Below, piece after piece: positions 37,166-51,428 of a stretch of 64,000 nucleotides of DNA. The stretch lies in the NCBI RefSeq assembly GCF_964340395.1, contig NC_135560.1:6356598-6420597 (forward strand). Direction: 5' to 3'. Made by a program: the position numbers and the translations under genes. Below the pieces are notes generated by a model. The model was given only the letters and a program-made list of their open reading frames with translations. It was not told the DNA's origin and did no database searches. Position 1 is the stretch's first letter. Each line of letters starts with the position of its first letter. Source of the DNA: Glandiceps talaboti (taxonomy: Eukaryota; Hemichordata; Enteropneusta; Spengelidae).

Positions 37166-38074
37166 TGTAGATTTTGGGCTAAAATACCACTAATTCACGA
37201 GTTCGTCAAAGTATCACAATGTTGTAAAATAGATTATTGTTTTTAATAATACATAAATTCATCAATTATGACTATGTTAGTTTTCAAAATAATTAAGCTA
37301 CAGTGGGTAGTGTTATATATTACAGCAAATGAATGAAAACATCAAAACTGAGCCTGTAATTGAAGAGCTAGCAACTGCATTTGTCATCTTATGCTGCACT
37401 TAAAAATGAGATATTGAAAAAAATCCAGTGTGTGTGCAATTAATTTTACACAATCAAAATTTCAACAGACCCGTAGAAATTTCTCTGACTTTCACACAAT
37501 CAAAGCGTCAACAGACCCATAGAAATCTCTCTGACTTTATGACATTGTCATTTGAAAATAGAATTTAATGACATTATAGTTCCAAAGTAATATTTCACAC
37601 CGTAGTAATGCACAAAGAAATTTAATGGAATTTTGGATTCAGGGCAATAAATCTATCGTATTATTTCAAACACTTCAAACAAAACATGATTGGCATGTCC
37701 TGTATTAAGTTTCTTTTTATACACAATTTTATTTCTTGGTTGGTGGTAAAAAAAGAAAACAGATTCCACCCTTGGGCATGTTCCTTGAAATTTCATTAAG
37801 TTTTCGTATCCCTACGTGAATGGCATTTTGACAATATCAGGACCGAATGCGTTTTGTGCAATAACCCTGTGGAGGTGGAAAGAAAACTGAGACACTTCTG
37901 TTTGCATATATCTACATTATAGATGTCAAAATGAGACCAGATCATGAGATGACTCCAATTAATTGGAGGAAATACATGCAAAGATCGCTACCATTGAACT
38001 TAAAGACATTTAGATACGTGTTTTAAAGTGACTTCCTCCTTGGACATCATTCCTAATTATATCAAGTACTGATA
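37166..38074. other. Non-coding sequence with a 49-bp duplication
   Basis: No gene is seen. At about 37443-37536 a unit (CACAATCAAA, CAACAGACCC, TAGAAAT, TCTCTGACTTT) is present twice in tandem. Confidence 0.6.
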
Positions 38075-41000
38075 GAACTATTGTAGTGGGCTAATACTGT
38101 GGTAAAAATATTGTAGTGAGTTAGTATGGAGATAGCAATATTGTAGTGACGTTAGAGGATAGAAATATTGTAGTGAGTTAGTAGAGGTTAGAAATACTAA
38201 AGAAAGATAGTATGGATACAAATATTGTAGTGGATTAGTAATGGATACAAATATTGTAGTGAGTTAGTAATGGATATAAATATTGTGGTGAGTCAGTAGC
38301 GGATACAAATACTGTAGTGAGTTAGTAATGGCTAGAAATACTGTAGTGAGTTAGTATGGAGATAGAAATATTGTAGTGAGATAGTAGAGGATAGACATAC
38401 TGTAGTGAGTTAGTAACATATAGAAACATTATAGTGAGTTTGTAGAGGACGGAAATACTGTGAGTTAGTAATAGATAGAAATAATGTAGTGAGTCAGTGT
38501 GTAGTTGGTATAGAGATAGAAATAATGTAATGATATACTATGGAGATATAAATAAAGAGTTAGTACTGTCGTAGAAATATTGCAGTGAGCTAGTTTGGAG
38601 ATATAGATATTGTAGTGAGTTAGTATGGAGAGATATAAATAATGTAGTGAGTTAGAATAGAGATAGAAATAATGTAATGAGTTAGTATGGAGATAGAAAT
38701 AATGTAGTGAGTTAGTATGGAGATAGAAATATTGTAGTGAGTTAGTATAGAGATATAAATAATGTAGTGAGTTAGAATAGAGATAGAAATAATGTAATGA
38801 GTTAGTATGGAGATATAGATATTGTAGTGAGTTAGTATGGAGATAGAAATATTGTAGTGAGTTAGTATGGAGATATGAATAATGTAGTGAGTTAGTATGG
38901 AGATAGAAATAATGCAGTGAGTTAGTATGGAGATAGAAATATTGTAGTGAGTTAGTATGGAGATAGAAATAATGTAGTGAGTTAGTATGGAGATAGAAAT
39001 ATTGCAGTGAGTTAGTATGGAGATAGAAATATTGTAGTGTGTTAGTATGAAGATAGAAATATTGCAGTGAGTTAGTATGGAGATAGAAATAATGTAGTGG
39101 GTTAGTATGGAGATAGAAATATTGCAGTGTGTTAGTATGGAGATAGAAATATTGTAGTGAGTTAGTATGGAGATAGAAATAATGTAGTGAGCTAGTATGG
39201 AGATATGAATAATGCAGTAAGTTAGTATGGAGATAGAAATAATGTAGTGAGTTAGTATGGAGATAGAAATAATGTAGTGAGTTAGTATGGAGATAGAAAT
39301 ATTGTAGTGAGTTAGTATGGAGATAGAAATAATGGAGTGAGTTAGTATGGAGATAGAAATAATGCAGTGAGTTAGTATGGAGATAGAAATAATGTAGTGA
39401 GTTAGTATGGAGAGAAATATTGTAGTGAGTTAGTATGGAGATAGAAATATTGCAGTGAGTTAGTATGGAGATAGAAATAATGTAGTGAGTTAGTATGGAG
39501 ATAGAAATATTGTAGTGAGTTAGTATGGAGATAGAAATAATGGAGTGAGTTAGTATGGAGATAGAAATAATGCAGTGAGTTAGTATGGAGATATGAATAA
39601 TGTAGTGAGCTAGTATGGAGAGAAATATTGTAGTGAGTTAGTATGGAGATAGAAATATTGCAGTGAGTTAGTATGGAGATAGAAATAATGTAGTGAGTTA
39701 GTATGGAGATAGAAATATTGTAGTGAGTTAGTATGGAGATAGAAATATTGTAGTGGGTTAGTGTAGCGAGTTAGTATGGAGATAGACATTATAGCGAGTT
39801 AGTATGGAGATAGAAATATTGTAGTGAGTTAGTATGGAAATAGAAATATTGTAGTGAGTTAGTATAGCGATAGAAATATTGTAGTGAGTTAGTATGGCGA
39901 TAGAAATATTGTAGTTAGTTAGAAGTGTAGTGAATTAGTATGGAGATAGAAATATTGTTATGACTTAGTATGCCGATAGAAATATTTTAGTGAGTTAGTA
40001 AGGAGACAGAAATAATAGAGTGAGTTAGAATGGAGATAGAAATAATGCAATGAGTTAGCATGGACATAGCAATATTGTAGTGAGTTAGTATGGAGATAGA
40101 AATATTGTAGTGAGTTAGTATGGAGATATAAATATTGTAGTGAGTTAGAATGAAGATATAAATATTGTAGTGAGTTAGTGTAGTGAGTTAGTATGGATAG
40201 AAATATTGTAGTGAGCTAGTATGGAGATATGGATAATGCAGTGAGTTAGTATGGAGATAGAAATAATGTAGTGAGTTAGTATGGAGATAGAAATATTGCA
40301 GTGAGTTAGTATGGAGATAGAAATAATGTAGTGAGTTAGTGTGGAGATAGAAATAATGTAGTGAGTTAGTATAGAGATAGAAATATTGCAGTGAGTTAGT
40401 ATGGAGATAGAAATAATGTAGTGAGTTAGTATGGAGATAGAAATATTGCAGTGAGTTAGTATGGAGATAGAAATAATGTAGTGAGTTAGTGTGGAGATAG
40501 AAATAATGTAGTGAGTTAGTATAGAGATAGAAATATTGCAGTGAGTTAGTATGGAGATAGAAATAATGTAGTGAGTTAGTATGGAGATAGAAATATTGCA
40601 GTGAGTTAGTATGGAGATAGAAATATTGCAGTGAGTTAGTATGGAGATAGAAATAATGTAGTGAGTTAGTGTGGAGATAGAAATAATGCAGTGAGTTAGT
40701 ATGGAGATAGAAATATTGCAGTGAGTTAGTATGGAGATAGAAATAATGTAGTGAGTTAGTATGGAGATAGAAATATTGCAGTGTGTTAGTATGGAGATAG
40801 AAATATTGTAGTGAGTTAGTATGGAGATAGAAATAATGTAGTGAGTTAGTATGGAGATAGAAATAATGTAGTGAGTTAGTATGGAGAGAAATATTGTAGT
40901 GAGTTAGTATGGAGATAGAAATATTGCAGTGAGTTAGTATGGAGATAGAAATATTGTAGTGTGTTAGTATGGAGATAGAAATATTGCAGTGAGTTAGTAT

Positions 41001-44000
41001 GGAGATAGAAATAATGTAGTGAGTTAGTATGGAGATAGAAATATTGCAGTGAGTTAGTATGGAGATAGAAATATTGTAGTGGGTTAGTATGGAGATAGAA
41101 ATATTGCAGTGAGTTAGTATGGAGATAGAAATAATGTAGTGAGTTAGTATGGAGATAGAAATATTGTAGTGTGTTAGTATGGAGATAGAAATATTGCAGT
41201 GAGTTAGTATGGAGATAGAAATAATGTAGTGGGTTAGTGTGGAGATATAAATAATGCAGTGAGTTAGTATGGAGATAGAAATATTGTAGTGAGTTAGTAT
41301 GGAGATATAGATATTGTAGTGAGTTAGTATGGAGATAGAAATATTGTAGTGAGTTAGTATGGAGATATGAATAATGTAGTGAGTTAGTATGGAGATAGAA
41401 ATAATGCAGTGAGTTAGTATGGAGATAGAAATATTGTAGTGAGTTAGTATGGAGATAGAAATAATGTAGTGAGTTAGTATGGAGATAGAAATATTGCAGT
41501 GAGTTAGTATGGAGATAGAAATAATGTAGTGAGTTAGTATGGAGATATAGATATTGTAGTGAGTTAGTATGGAGATAGAAATAATGTAGTGAGCTAGTAT
41601 GGAGATATGAATAATGCAGTAAGTTAGTATGGAGATAGAAATAATGTAGTGAGTTAGTATGGAGATAGAAATAATGCAGTGAGTTAGTATGGAGATAGAA
41701 ATATTGTAGTGAGTTAGTATGGAGATAGAAATAATGTAGTGAGTTAGTATGGAGATAGAAATATTGTAGTGAGTTAGTGTGGAGATAGAAATAATGTAGT
41801 GAGTTAGTGTGGAGATAGAAATAATGTAGTGAGTTAGTATAGAGATATAGATATTGTAGTGAGTTAGTATGGAGATAGAAATATTGCAGTGAGTTAGTAT
41901 GGAGATAGAAATATTGTAGTGTGTTAGTATGGAGATAGAAATATTGTAGTGAGTTAGTATGGAGATAGAAATAATGTAGTGAGCTAGTATGGAGATATGA
42001 ATAATGCAGTAAGTTAGTATGGAGATAGAAATAATGTAGTGAGTTAGTATGGAGATAGAAATAATGTAGTGAGTTAGTATGGAGATAGAAATATTGTAGT
42101 GAGTTAGTATGGAGATAGAAATAATGGAGTGAGTTAGTATGGAGATAGAAATAATGCAGTGAGTTAGTATGGAGATAGAAATAATGCAGTGAGTTAGTAT
42201 GGAGAGAGAAATATTGTAGTGAGTTAGTATGGAGAGAAATATTGTAGTGAGTTAGTATGGAGATAGAAATATTGCAGTGAGTTAGTATGGAGATAGAAAT
42301 AATGTAGTGAGTTAGTATGGAGATAGAAATATTGTAGTGAGTTAGTATGGAGATAGAAATATTGTAGTGGGTTAGTGTAGCGAGTTAGTATGGAGATAGA
42401 AATAATGTAGTGAGTTAGTATGGAGATAGAAATAATGTAGTGAGTTAGTATGGAGATAGAAATATTGTAGTGAGTTAGTATGGAGATAGAAATAATGGAG
42501 TGAGTTAGTATGGAGATAGAAATAATGCAGTGAGTTAGTATGGAGATAGAAATAATGCAGTGAGTTAGTATAGCGATAGAAATATTGTAGTGAGTTAGTA
42601 TGGCGATAGAAATATTGTAGTTAGTTAGAAGTGTAGTGAATTAGTATGGAGATAGAAATATTGTTATGACTTAGTATGCCGATAGAAATATTTTAGTGAG
42701 TTAGTAAGGAGACAGAAATAATAGAGTGAGTTAGAATGGAGATAGAAATAATGCAATGAGTTAGCATGGACATAGCAATATTGTAGTGAGTTAGTATGGA
42801 GATAGAAATATTGTAGTGAGTTAGAATGAAGATATAAATATTGTAGTGAGTTAGTGTAGTGAGTTAGTATGGATAGAAATATTGTAGTGAGCTAGTATGG
42901 AGATATGGATAATGCAGTGAGTTAGTATGGAGATAGAAATAATGTAGTGAGTTAGTATGGAGATAGAAATATTGCAGTGAGTTAGTATGGAGATAGAAAT
43001 AATGTAGTGAGTTAGTGTGGAGATAGAAATAATGTAGTGAGTTAGTATAGAGATATAGATATTGTAGTGAGTTAGTATGGAGATAGAAATATTGCAGTGA
43101 GTTAGTATGGAGAGAAATATTGTAGTGAGTTAGTATGGAGATAGAAATATTGCAGTGAGTTAGTATGGAGATAGAAATAATGTAGTGAGTTAGTATGGAG
43201 ATAGAAATATTGTAGTGAGTTAGTATGGAGATAGAAATATTGTAGTGGGTTAGTGTAGCGAGTTAGTATGGAGATAGACATTATAGCGAGTTAGTATGGA
43301 GATAGAAATATTGTAGTGAGTTAGTATGGAGATAGAAATATTGTAGTGAGTTAGTATAGCGATAGAAATATTGTAGTGAGTTAGTATGGCGATAGAAATA
43401 TTGTAGTTAGTTAGAAGTGTAGTGAATTAGTATGGAGATAGAAATATTGTTATGACTTAGTATGCCGATAGAAATATTTTAGTGAGTTAGTATGGAGACA
43501 GAAATAATAGAGTGAGTTAGAATGGAGATAGAAATAATGCAATGAGTTAGCATGGACATAGCAATATTGTAGTGAGTTAGTATGGAGATAGAAATATTGT
43601 AGTGAGTTAGAATGAAGATATAAATATTGTAGTGAGTTAGTGTAGTGAGTTAGTATGGAGATAGCAATATTGTAGTGACGTTAGAGGATAGAAATATTGC
43701 AGTGAGTTAGTAGAGGTTAGAAATACTAAAGAAAGATAGTATGGATACAAATATTGTAGTGGATTAGTAATGGATACAAATATTGTAGTGAGTTAGTAAT
43801 GGATATAAATATTGTGGTGAGTCAGTAGCGGATACAAATACTGTAGTGAGTTAGTAATGGCTAGAAATACTGTAGTGAGTTAGTATGGAGATAGAAATAT
43901 TGTAGTGAGATAGTAGAGGATAGACATACTGTAGTGAGTTAGTAACATATAGAAACATTATAGTGAGTTTGTAGAGGACGGAAATACTGTGAGTTAGTAA

Positions 44001-46310
44001 TAGATAGAAATAATGTAGTGAGTCAGTGTGTAGTTGGTATAGAGATAGAAATAATGTAATGATATACTATGGAGATATAAATAAAGAGTTAGTACTGTCG
44101 TAGAAATATTGCAGTGAGCTAGTTTGGAGATATAGATATTGTAGTGAGTTAGTATGGAGAGATATAAATAATGTAGTGAGTTAGAATAGAGATAGAAATA
44201 ATGTAATGAGTTAGTATGGAGATAGAAATAATGTAGTGAGTTAGTATGGAGATAGAAATATTGTAGTGAGTTAGTATAGAGATATAAATAATGTAGTGAG
44301 TTAGAATAGAGATAGAAATAATGTAATGAGTTAGTATGGAGATATAGATATTGTAGTGAGTTAGTATGGAGATAGAAATATTGTAGTGAGTTAGTATGGA
44401 GATATGAATAATGTAGTGAGTTAGTATGGAGATAGAAATAATGCAGTGAGTTAGTATGGAGATAGAAATATTGTAGTGAGTTAGTATGGAGATAGAAATA
44501 ATGTAGTGAGTTAGTATGGAGATAGAAATAATGTAGTGAGTTAGTATGGAGATAGAAATATTGCAGTGAGTTAGTATGGAGATAGAAATAATGTAGTGAG
44601 TTAGTGTGGAGATAGAAATAATGTAGTGAGTTAGTATAGAGATATAGATATTGTAGTGAGTTAGTATGGAGATAGAAATATTGTAGTGAGTTAGTATGGA
44701 GATAGAAATATTGTAGTGTGTTAGTATGGAGATAGAAATATTGTAGTGAGTTAGTATGGAGATAGAAATAATGTAGTGAGCTAGTATGGAGATATGAATA
44801 ATGCAGTAAGTTAGTATGGAGATAGAAATAATGTAGTGAGTTAGTATGGAGATAGAAATAATGTAGTGAGTTAGTATGGAGATAGAAATAATGTAGTGAG
44901 TTAGAATGGAGATATGAATAATGCAGTGAGTTAGTATGGAGATATGAATAATGCAGTGAGTTAGTATGGAGATATGAATAATGCAGTGAGTTAGTATGGA
45001 GATAGAAATAATGCAGTGAGTTAGTATGGAGATAGAAATAATGTAGTGAGTTAGTATGGAGATAGAAATATCATAGTGAGTTAGTATGGAGACAGAAATA
45101 ATGCAGTGAGTTAGTATGGAGATAGAAATAATGCAGTGAGTTAGTATGGAGATAGAAATAATGTAGTGAGTTAGTATGGAGATATGAATAATGCAGTGAG
45201 TTAGTATGGAGATAGAGATAATGCAGTGAGTTAGTATGGAGATAGAAATAATGTAGTGAGTTAGTATGGAGATATAGATATTGTAGTGAGTTAGTATGGA
45301 GATAGAAATATTGCAGTGAGTTAGTATGGAAATAGAAATATTGTAGTGAGTTAGTATGGGGATAGAAATAATGCAGTGAGTTAGTATGGAGATAGGAATA
45401 ATGTAGTGAGTTAGTATGGAGAAAGAAATAATGTAGTGAGTTAGTATGGAGATATAGATATTGTAGTGAGTTAGTATGGGGATAGAAATAATGCAGTGAG
45501 TTAGTATGGAGATAGAAATATTGTAGTGAGTTAGAATAGAGATAGAAATAATGTAGTGAGTTAGAATGGAGATATAAATAATACAGTGAGTTAGTATGGA
45601 GATATAGATATCGTAGTGAGTTAGTATGGAGATAGAAATATTGTAGTGAGTTAGTGTGGAGATATAAATAATGCAGTGAGTTAGAATAGAGATAGAAATA
45701 ATGTAGTGAGTTAGTATGGAGATAGAAATATTGTAGTGAGTTAGTATGGAGATAGAAATAATATAGTGAGTTAGTATGGAGATATAAATAATGTAGTGAG
45801 TTAGTATGGAGATAGAAATAATGTAGTGAGCTAGTATGGAGATATAAATATTGTAGTGAGTTAGAATTGAGATAGAAATAATGTAGTGAGTTAGTATGGA
45901 GATAGAAATAATGTCGTGAGCTAGTATGGAGATATAAATAATACAGTGAGTTAGTATGGAGATATAGATAATGCAGTGAGTTAGAATAGAGATAGAAATA
46001 ATGTAGTGAGTTAGAATGGAGATATAAATATTGCAGTGAGTTAGTATGGCGATAGAAATATTGTAGTGAGTTAGTATGGAGATATAGATATTGTAGTGAG
46101 TTAGTATGGAGATAGAAATATTGTAGTGAGTTAGTATGGAGATAGAAATATTGTAGTGAGTTAGTACGAAGATAGAAATATTGTAGTGAGTTTGCATGGA
46201 GATAGAAATATCATAGTGAGTTAGTATGGAGATAGAAATATAGTGAGTTAGTAGTGTAGTGAAGTTTGAAGATAGAAATATTGTAGTGAGTTAGTATAGG
46301 GATAGTATAA
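38075..46310. repeat. 30-bp satellite, roughly 270 copies
   Basis: The unit is TTAGTATGGAGATAGAAAT, then A(A/T)TG(T/C)AGTGAG. Both ends are degenerate. The interior shows recurring variants (ATATAGAT, ATATGAAT, GTGTGG, units shortened to GGAGAGAAAT). Large blocks recur. About 38110-39000 is repeated at about 43640-44529 with a constant 5,529-bp offset. A marked block containing GTAGTTAGTTAGAAGTGTAG occurs at 39911, 42617 and 43403. From about 44161 to 46200 every unit is exactly 30 bp. It is interpreted as non-coding satellite DNA. Confidence 0.97.
44149..46197 (-). other. 682-codon open frame inside the 30-bp satellite, judged non-coding
   Basis: Because the unit is 30 bp, one minus frame reads a ten-residue repeat (THYNISISIL) about 68 times without a stop. 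Only about one codon in ten (TAC or TGC) is one change from a stop, so openness is weak evidence. Unit differences mostly change residues (Y/C, N/I, S/H/Y), the opposite of purifying selection. The same array further left loses the frame through 2-bp length changes. A real repetitive protein cannot be excluded from sequence alone but is unlikely. Confidence 0.6.
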
Positions 46311-47020
46311 TATCGCAAGACAATACTAAGACAACCTACAGGCCTTATACTATGATCATACTGCTTTCGAAAAGAATGCAACTATTTATTTCATAAATAA
46401 ATAAAAAATTAATATATTCAAGCAGATTTATTATGCGAAATATGATACATCATGACAGAGAAAAGAACATTACGACATGGAAAGCACGATACTAGGGTAG
46501 ATGACATGTTAATAATTCAATAAAAAAGAATAAAAACAACTCATATTTTATGAAGGTCGTTAGGTTCATTCACCCTCATTCATAGTAATTTTGTTTTCCA
46601 CCGATAGTATGCATCATATCTGTCAATCAAGATAAACTGATACCACCAGACACAACAGACTGACTTTAGCTTCACAAATAAAAAGCCAGCCATCTGGTAC
46701 ATCAAAACACAGTCAACTGCATCATGATTTACTAGTTCTCCGCAAAAGTTATCTGTTGAATACTAGCGTAGCATATTGTCTTATGGACGAAATCTGTATC
46801 TTCCTTTTCTATGGAGCAGGAAACAATATGTACAATGTACATCCATAATATTAGCTTGTCTATTGGTTAAATGCATGACAAAGATATCCAGTAGACTGAC
46901 TATGTAATGTATTCTATTAGATTCATTCCAATATTGTTGTCACATGATGTCATTAACCATTACGTCAACATTTATACAATGCACAAGCCAAAAATATTGA
47001 ATTCATACCCTGGTCATTCC
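46311..47020. other. Non-coding sequence
   Basis: No gene or clear repeat is seen. Confidence 0.6.
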
Positions 47021-47379
47021 ATGTCATGACAACGCACATCACTACGTAATGACAACGCACATCTCTACATAATGACAACGCACATCTCTACATAATGACA
47101 ACGCACATCTCTACGTAATGACAACGCACATCTCTACGTAATGACAACGCACATCTCTACGTAATGACAACGCACATCTCTACGTAATGACAACGCACAT
47201 CTCTACGTAATGACAACGCACATCTCTACGTAATGACAACGCACATCTCTACGTAATGACAACGCACATCTCTACGTAATGACAACGCACATCTCTACGT
47301 AATGACAACGCACATCTCTACGTAATGACAACGCACATCTCTACGTAATGACAACGCACATCTCTATGGCATGACAATG
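47021..47379. repeat. 23-bp minisatellite, about 15 copies
   Basis: The unit is CGCACATCTCTACGTAATGA followed by CAA. The two outer units are diverged (ATCACTACG, TCTATGGCATGACAATG) and the central units are identical, which suggests recent expansion. Confidence 0.97.
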
Positions 47380-49970
47380 TTTGTTTATGTCACTGATTCT
47401 GCTGTGTTTGAAATACGAGTCAAAATGTTCAAAATTGCCATTATTTAAATACTTCCCCCAACTTTTCTTTGATGTTACTGGTGTTGGTATAATTAGGTTA
47501 TTCTACAATACTTTTCTCCATTCAGTCAGAAAATAGTTGCGACCAAACGGTTTTGTCGATACTCGTCTACTGACTCGTAGTGACAAAAACCCATTTATAT
47601 AGGTCACTCGTATTTTTCTTGGCTGAACGGAGAAAATTATTGGGGAATAACATCGAATTGTCACATAACATAAACATATACAAAACTTTTTGCCACATTT
47701 TTTGAAATGACAGGAAACTTGCATTTTGTACTTTTAATTGTCAATTTTTGATACCATGAAAAAAATTTTGACATATTTTTTTATTTTTCATAGAAATCGT
47801 TTGTTTATTATATTGCTGCTTTGCACTTTAATTCTAATATGTTTCAGTCACAATATATACTTTAGCCATAACATGTTGAAAATCATTAGATCCCCTCAAA
47901 TTTTTCTGTTATATTTTTAATCTTAACTATAACATATATATCACATTTTTACAAGAATGAATGTGTATCAACTCTGGGTCCATAGTTACAAATGAAAATT
48001 TCTACTCACAGAGTCAACACATTTTTTGGAAACAAAACCCAAAAGTTGTGTGACCCTCAACTAAATTATAGCCCTGACGATACTGATAAGATATTTAAAC
48101 GAAATACAGGATTCACTTCCAAATTTTGTTTGATTCTACGAGTAGATTTGTACTTTAAATTTTCTTAAAGATTTATTACACAAATTATTTGCTATCAGGT
48201 TTTTACATTTATGTGAACTTAAAAGGAAACATTGCCATTGCACTGGACACATGCCATGGTACAGATGTCTTGCTATTCTACTTTCTAACAAACAGGTATG
48301 TTTCTGTCACCTTCCTATCACCAAAAGCCATTCATCAAAAAAACGAGTTCTTTTGTGATAAAATTGAGTTTTATAGGTTGCATTCATCAGAACTGAGGCG
48401 TTAAAGGAAAGACCTTAATGAAGTTACCCCCATGACATTCAGTCTTGATACAGGAACGTATTCACTAAAGATCTGTCGAGCTAATGTCTAAAATTTGGGA
48501 CAATATTCCATTTCACTTAGAGTAATTGAAAAGGACATTTTATAATACAATTTGATACAAAGAGTAATGCATTTCATTGGAATTCCGACAAGCTACATCA
48601 TAAATCATGCAATGTTTTTTTTTTTTTTTAAATTTTGAGCTGATTGCCAATGCTATGTTATTCATGAATGACATTACACGCATTCCATGTGATGTGCCGA
48701 TACATATCTTTATGGACAATGCTTTGTGCATTACAATGAAAATAAACGTGGTAAATGGGCCTGTGTTATGACAGTTTAATGAAATTACAACCCATTTGGC
48801 ATATCTGGACTGAAATTACTATATTTCATGGTAATCTATATGACAAAGAGGAGAGACTAAGACACCTGAGGCTGGTGGAATTTCACAACCTGTAGTATCC
48901 CCCTAAGTAAGTAATTATTTTCTCCTTAAGCCCCCTAAGCCTTTAAAGAATGAATGATGGATTTTCATTTTACCATGTTCATCATTTAGGCAAGTAGGCA
49001 TTTGCAGGGACTACAGGAAGGAAACTGAAATATGAACTTTTGGGTTTCTAACTCCTATTTCTTCACAATTTTGCAGTGTATACACACAATTAAGTGTGGT
49101 TTTTATCTAAGTCTTGTTTTTGAGCAAAACACATTTTACTGATATAAGGCGAGGAGGGGGGTTGCACCCCTTCAAAAGGTTCGATGGTAAACACTGGTAA
49201 TGTTTCCAGCAAAGTAATTACAATATTGTCGTGTTTCCAAACAGCACATTTTTGGAGTACAACACTTTATGTGCAGAAATTTCATTTACTGAACACACCA
49301 CTGTCACCATCACCTTTCTCCAAAAATGCTTGGCCTAGAAAGTTTAACGTGATGTATAAAGTCACCTCCATATTTTCAAACAGTTTGTAGAATACACTCC
49401 AATCAATAAGTTCTATGTATACAAGATAGGATACATATATTCCTATAGATACTTAGAATCTAAATGAACCCATCTTGATACTTACTCAAACATTCTGTAC
49501 ACAATTTCTAAAATCTGACCTTAATATCTCTTAGATATGATAAAATGTAACATTCTCTTTCTTCATAGACGGGCTGATACACATCTGTACATGACTGTAA
49601 TATACACAAACAACAAAGCTGGGTAAGGCCATGTAATGTCAGTGCCATCAATCAAAAATACACATGCTATATATATAATATCAAACACAGAATTTACAAA
49701 AAATAGTCATTTCCTTTTATTTGAAAATATTGTCTCTACCAAAGTCATAGTTGAGAGTATAGTATTTGAAAATGTCTACTCACTAACAAACAGATTTTGG
49801 AGGGCAAAGATCCATTTTTCAAATTTTTCTGGACAATGAATATAAATTTTTATTTATGAGTCTATGAATGGTGTTTGTGTTGTATCATCAACTCTGAATG
49901 AAAATAGTTGGAATGCAATGTAAAATGGACAATATAATGATGTATCAATGACAAACTGACATGTTTAAAC
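47380..49970. other. Non-coding sequence
   Basis: No supportable gene. Frames of 60-73 codons at 47503-49839 have no domains. A T run of about 13 lies at 48616-48629. Confidence 0.5.
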
Positions 49971-50225
49971 TCATTTGCTGGTCTGTTTGGTTAGACTAGA
50001 TGTCAAAGCAAACAGGCATGTTTTGAAATCCATTTACTGGTCTGTTTCAACTTCAAACTGCATATCAAAGCAAACAGGGCATTGTCTTTGATTATTCTGC
50101 TGGTCTGTTTGGTTAGACTCCTAGTTCTAAGCAGTATATCAGACAGTGCCTTCCTCTCACTTTGCTGGTTAGTTTAAAATAAGTAACCAGATGCTTTCCT
50201 CGTTTTATATTTGCAGGTCTATTTG
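49971..50225. repeat. Degenerate 60-bp tandem repeat, about five copies
   Basis: TTTGCTGGTCTGTTTGGTTA or a variant recurs at about 49974, 50033, 50095, 50161 and 50210, followed by CAAAGCAAACAGG.CAT in the first two units. It is strongly diverged towards the right. Confidence 0.75.
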
Positions 50226-50663
50226 GTCCAACTGAGGGCAAGTACACACTCTAGCCCCCTAACGATGATTTGTAACTGCATGTATCATAGTTCAATCAAA
50301 TGCCACATTATAAGTATTGACAAGACATGTATGGGGGTCAACTGTGTATGGAGTAATGACATAGCAAAGGAGCTATACTGGCACTTTATTTCACCTTTGC
50401 TCTTCAACAGGTGGTTCATATGACATAGCAATATTTTGAAAGCTAAGTACATTCCTGGAAAAATACATATTTCATTATGACACGAAAACTATTAATTTTG
50501 TATGCACTATAAATAATATACTTTATTTATTAAATAATTTATATAATATTAACTCACATTGTGAGACATGACATCTTATATGCTAACGCAAATTAGATTT
50601 TCAATATACAATATTTTGACTGTCATGTCAAGTATACCAGATATCCTATGATATAATATATAA

Positions 50664-51015
50664 TTATGAAATACATACAAAATTCATCAAACGTACAATC
50701 TGCTTGGCAGTAATGTTTTCATTCTCACAGATCAAACGAGTATCATTTTCTGTTTGTGATAACAGTATCTCCAGTACATTTGCAGGAGATGAGTACTTTG
50801 TAATCCCACGACCTAAAAACTGTCATTTTTTTAAACTTTAGGCTATAAACATCATTCAAAAGCACATGAAAAATTCACCAGACATACAAGCTGATGGCAA
50901 GTACTGTTTTTGTTCTCAGGGACTTTACAAGTATCATTTTTCCTCTGTGATAACAATATCTTCCGATGACATGTGAACTTTGACCTTCAAGGGAATTAGC
51001 AGTCTATATTTAAAC
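50664..51015. repeat. Two-copy tandem duplication, about 195 bp
   Basis: Copies share AAATTCA.CA.ACATACAA, CTG.TTGGCA, TTCTCA, AGTATCATTTTTC, GTGATAACA.TATCT and a following AC.TTTGA/TTGTAATC segment, offset by about 197 bp. They are well diverged. Confidence 0.65.
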
Positions 51016-51387
51016 TCAAGTTAGAAAAGCAAAGGTTTTTTTTTGTTATAATTACATCCTCAATTAAAAATCTCCCCTAGTTCAGAAGCTAAAATAGAAT
51101 TAATTCATTCCGGTAATTTTCCTTTCCTTCAGTCTCTTTGAACTCTATCTAATTTTTTCATAAATTTCTTCCGAAAGGCAAAATCACTTCAGTGTCTTTG
51201 ATCTTCAGGGGATGAGAGATTTTTATCACCTACAGAGAGTAGATTTAGGAGTGGTGAAATATTGTATTATTTATTCTTTTTTAAATTTAGGGTGGTACAA
51301 TTTTGAGTGTTTGAGTGATGTCTTGCATATCCAGCCAAATTATTTATGATACTTGAGAGAACTTGGGTGTGTGCACGCACGCACGTG

Positions 51388-51428
<41 letters not shown>

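Noticed and set aside
47021-47379. CRISPR-like 23-bp repeat
   Set aside because: No spacers separate the units; it is a simple minisatellite.
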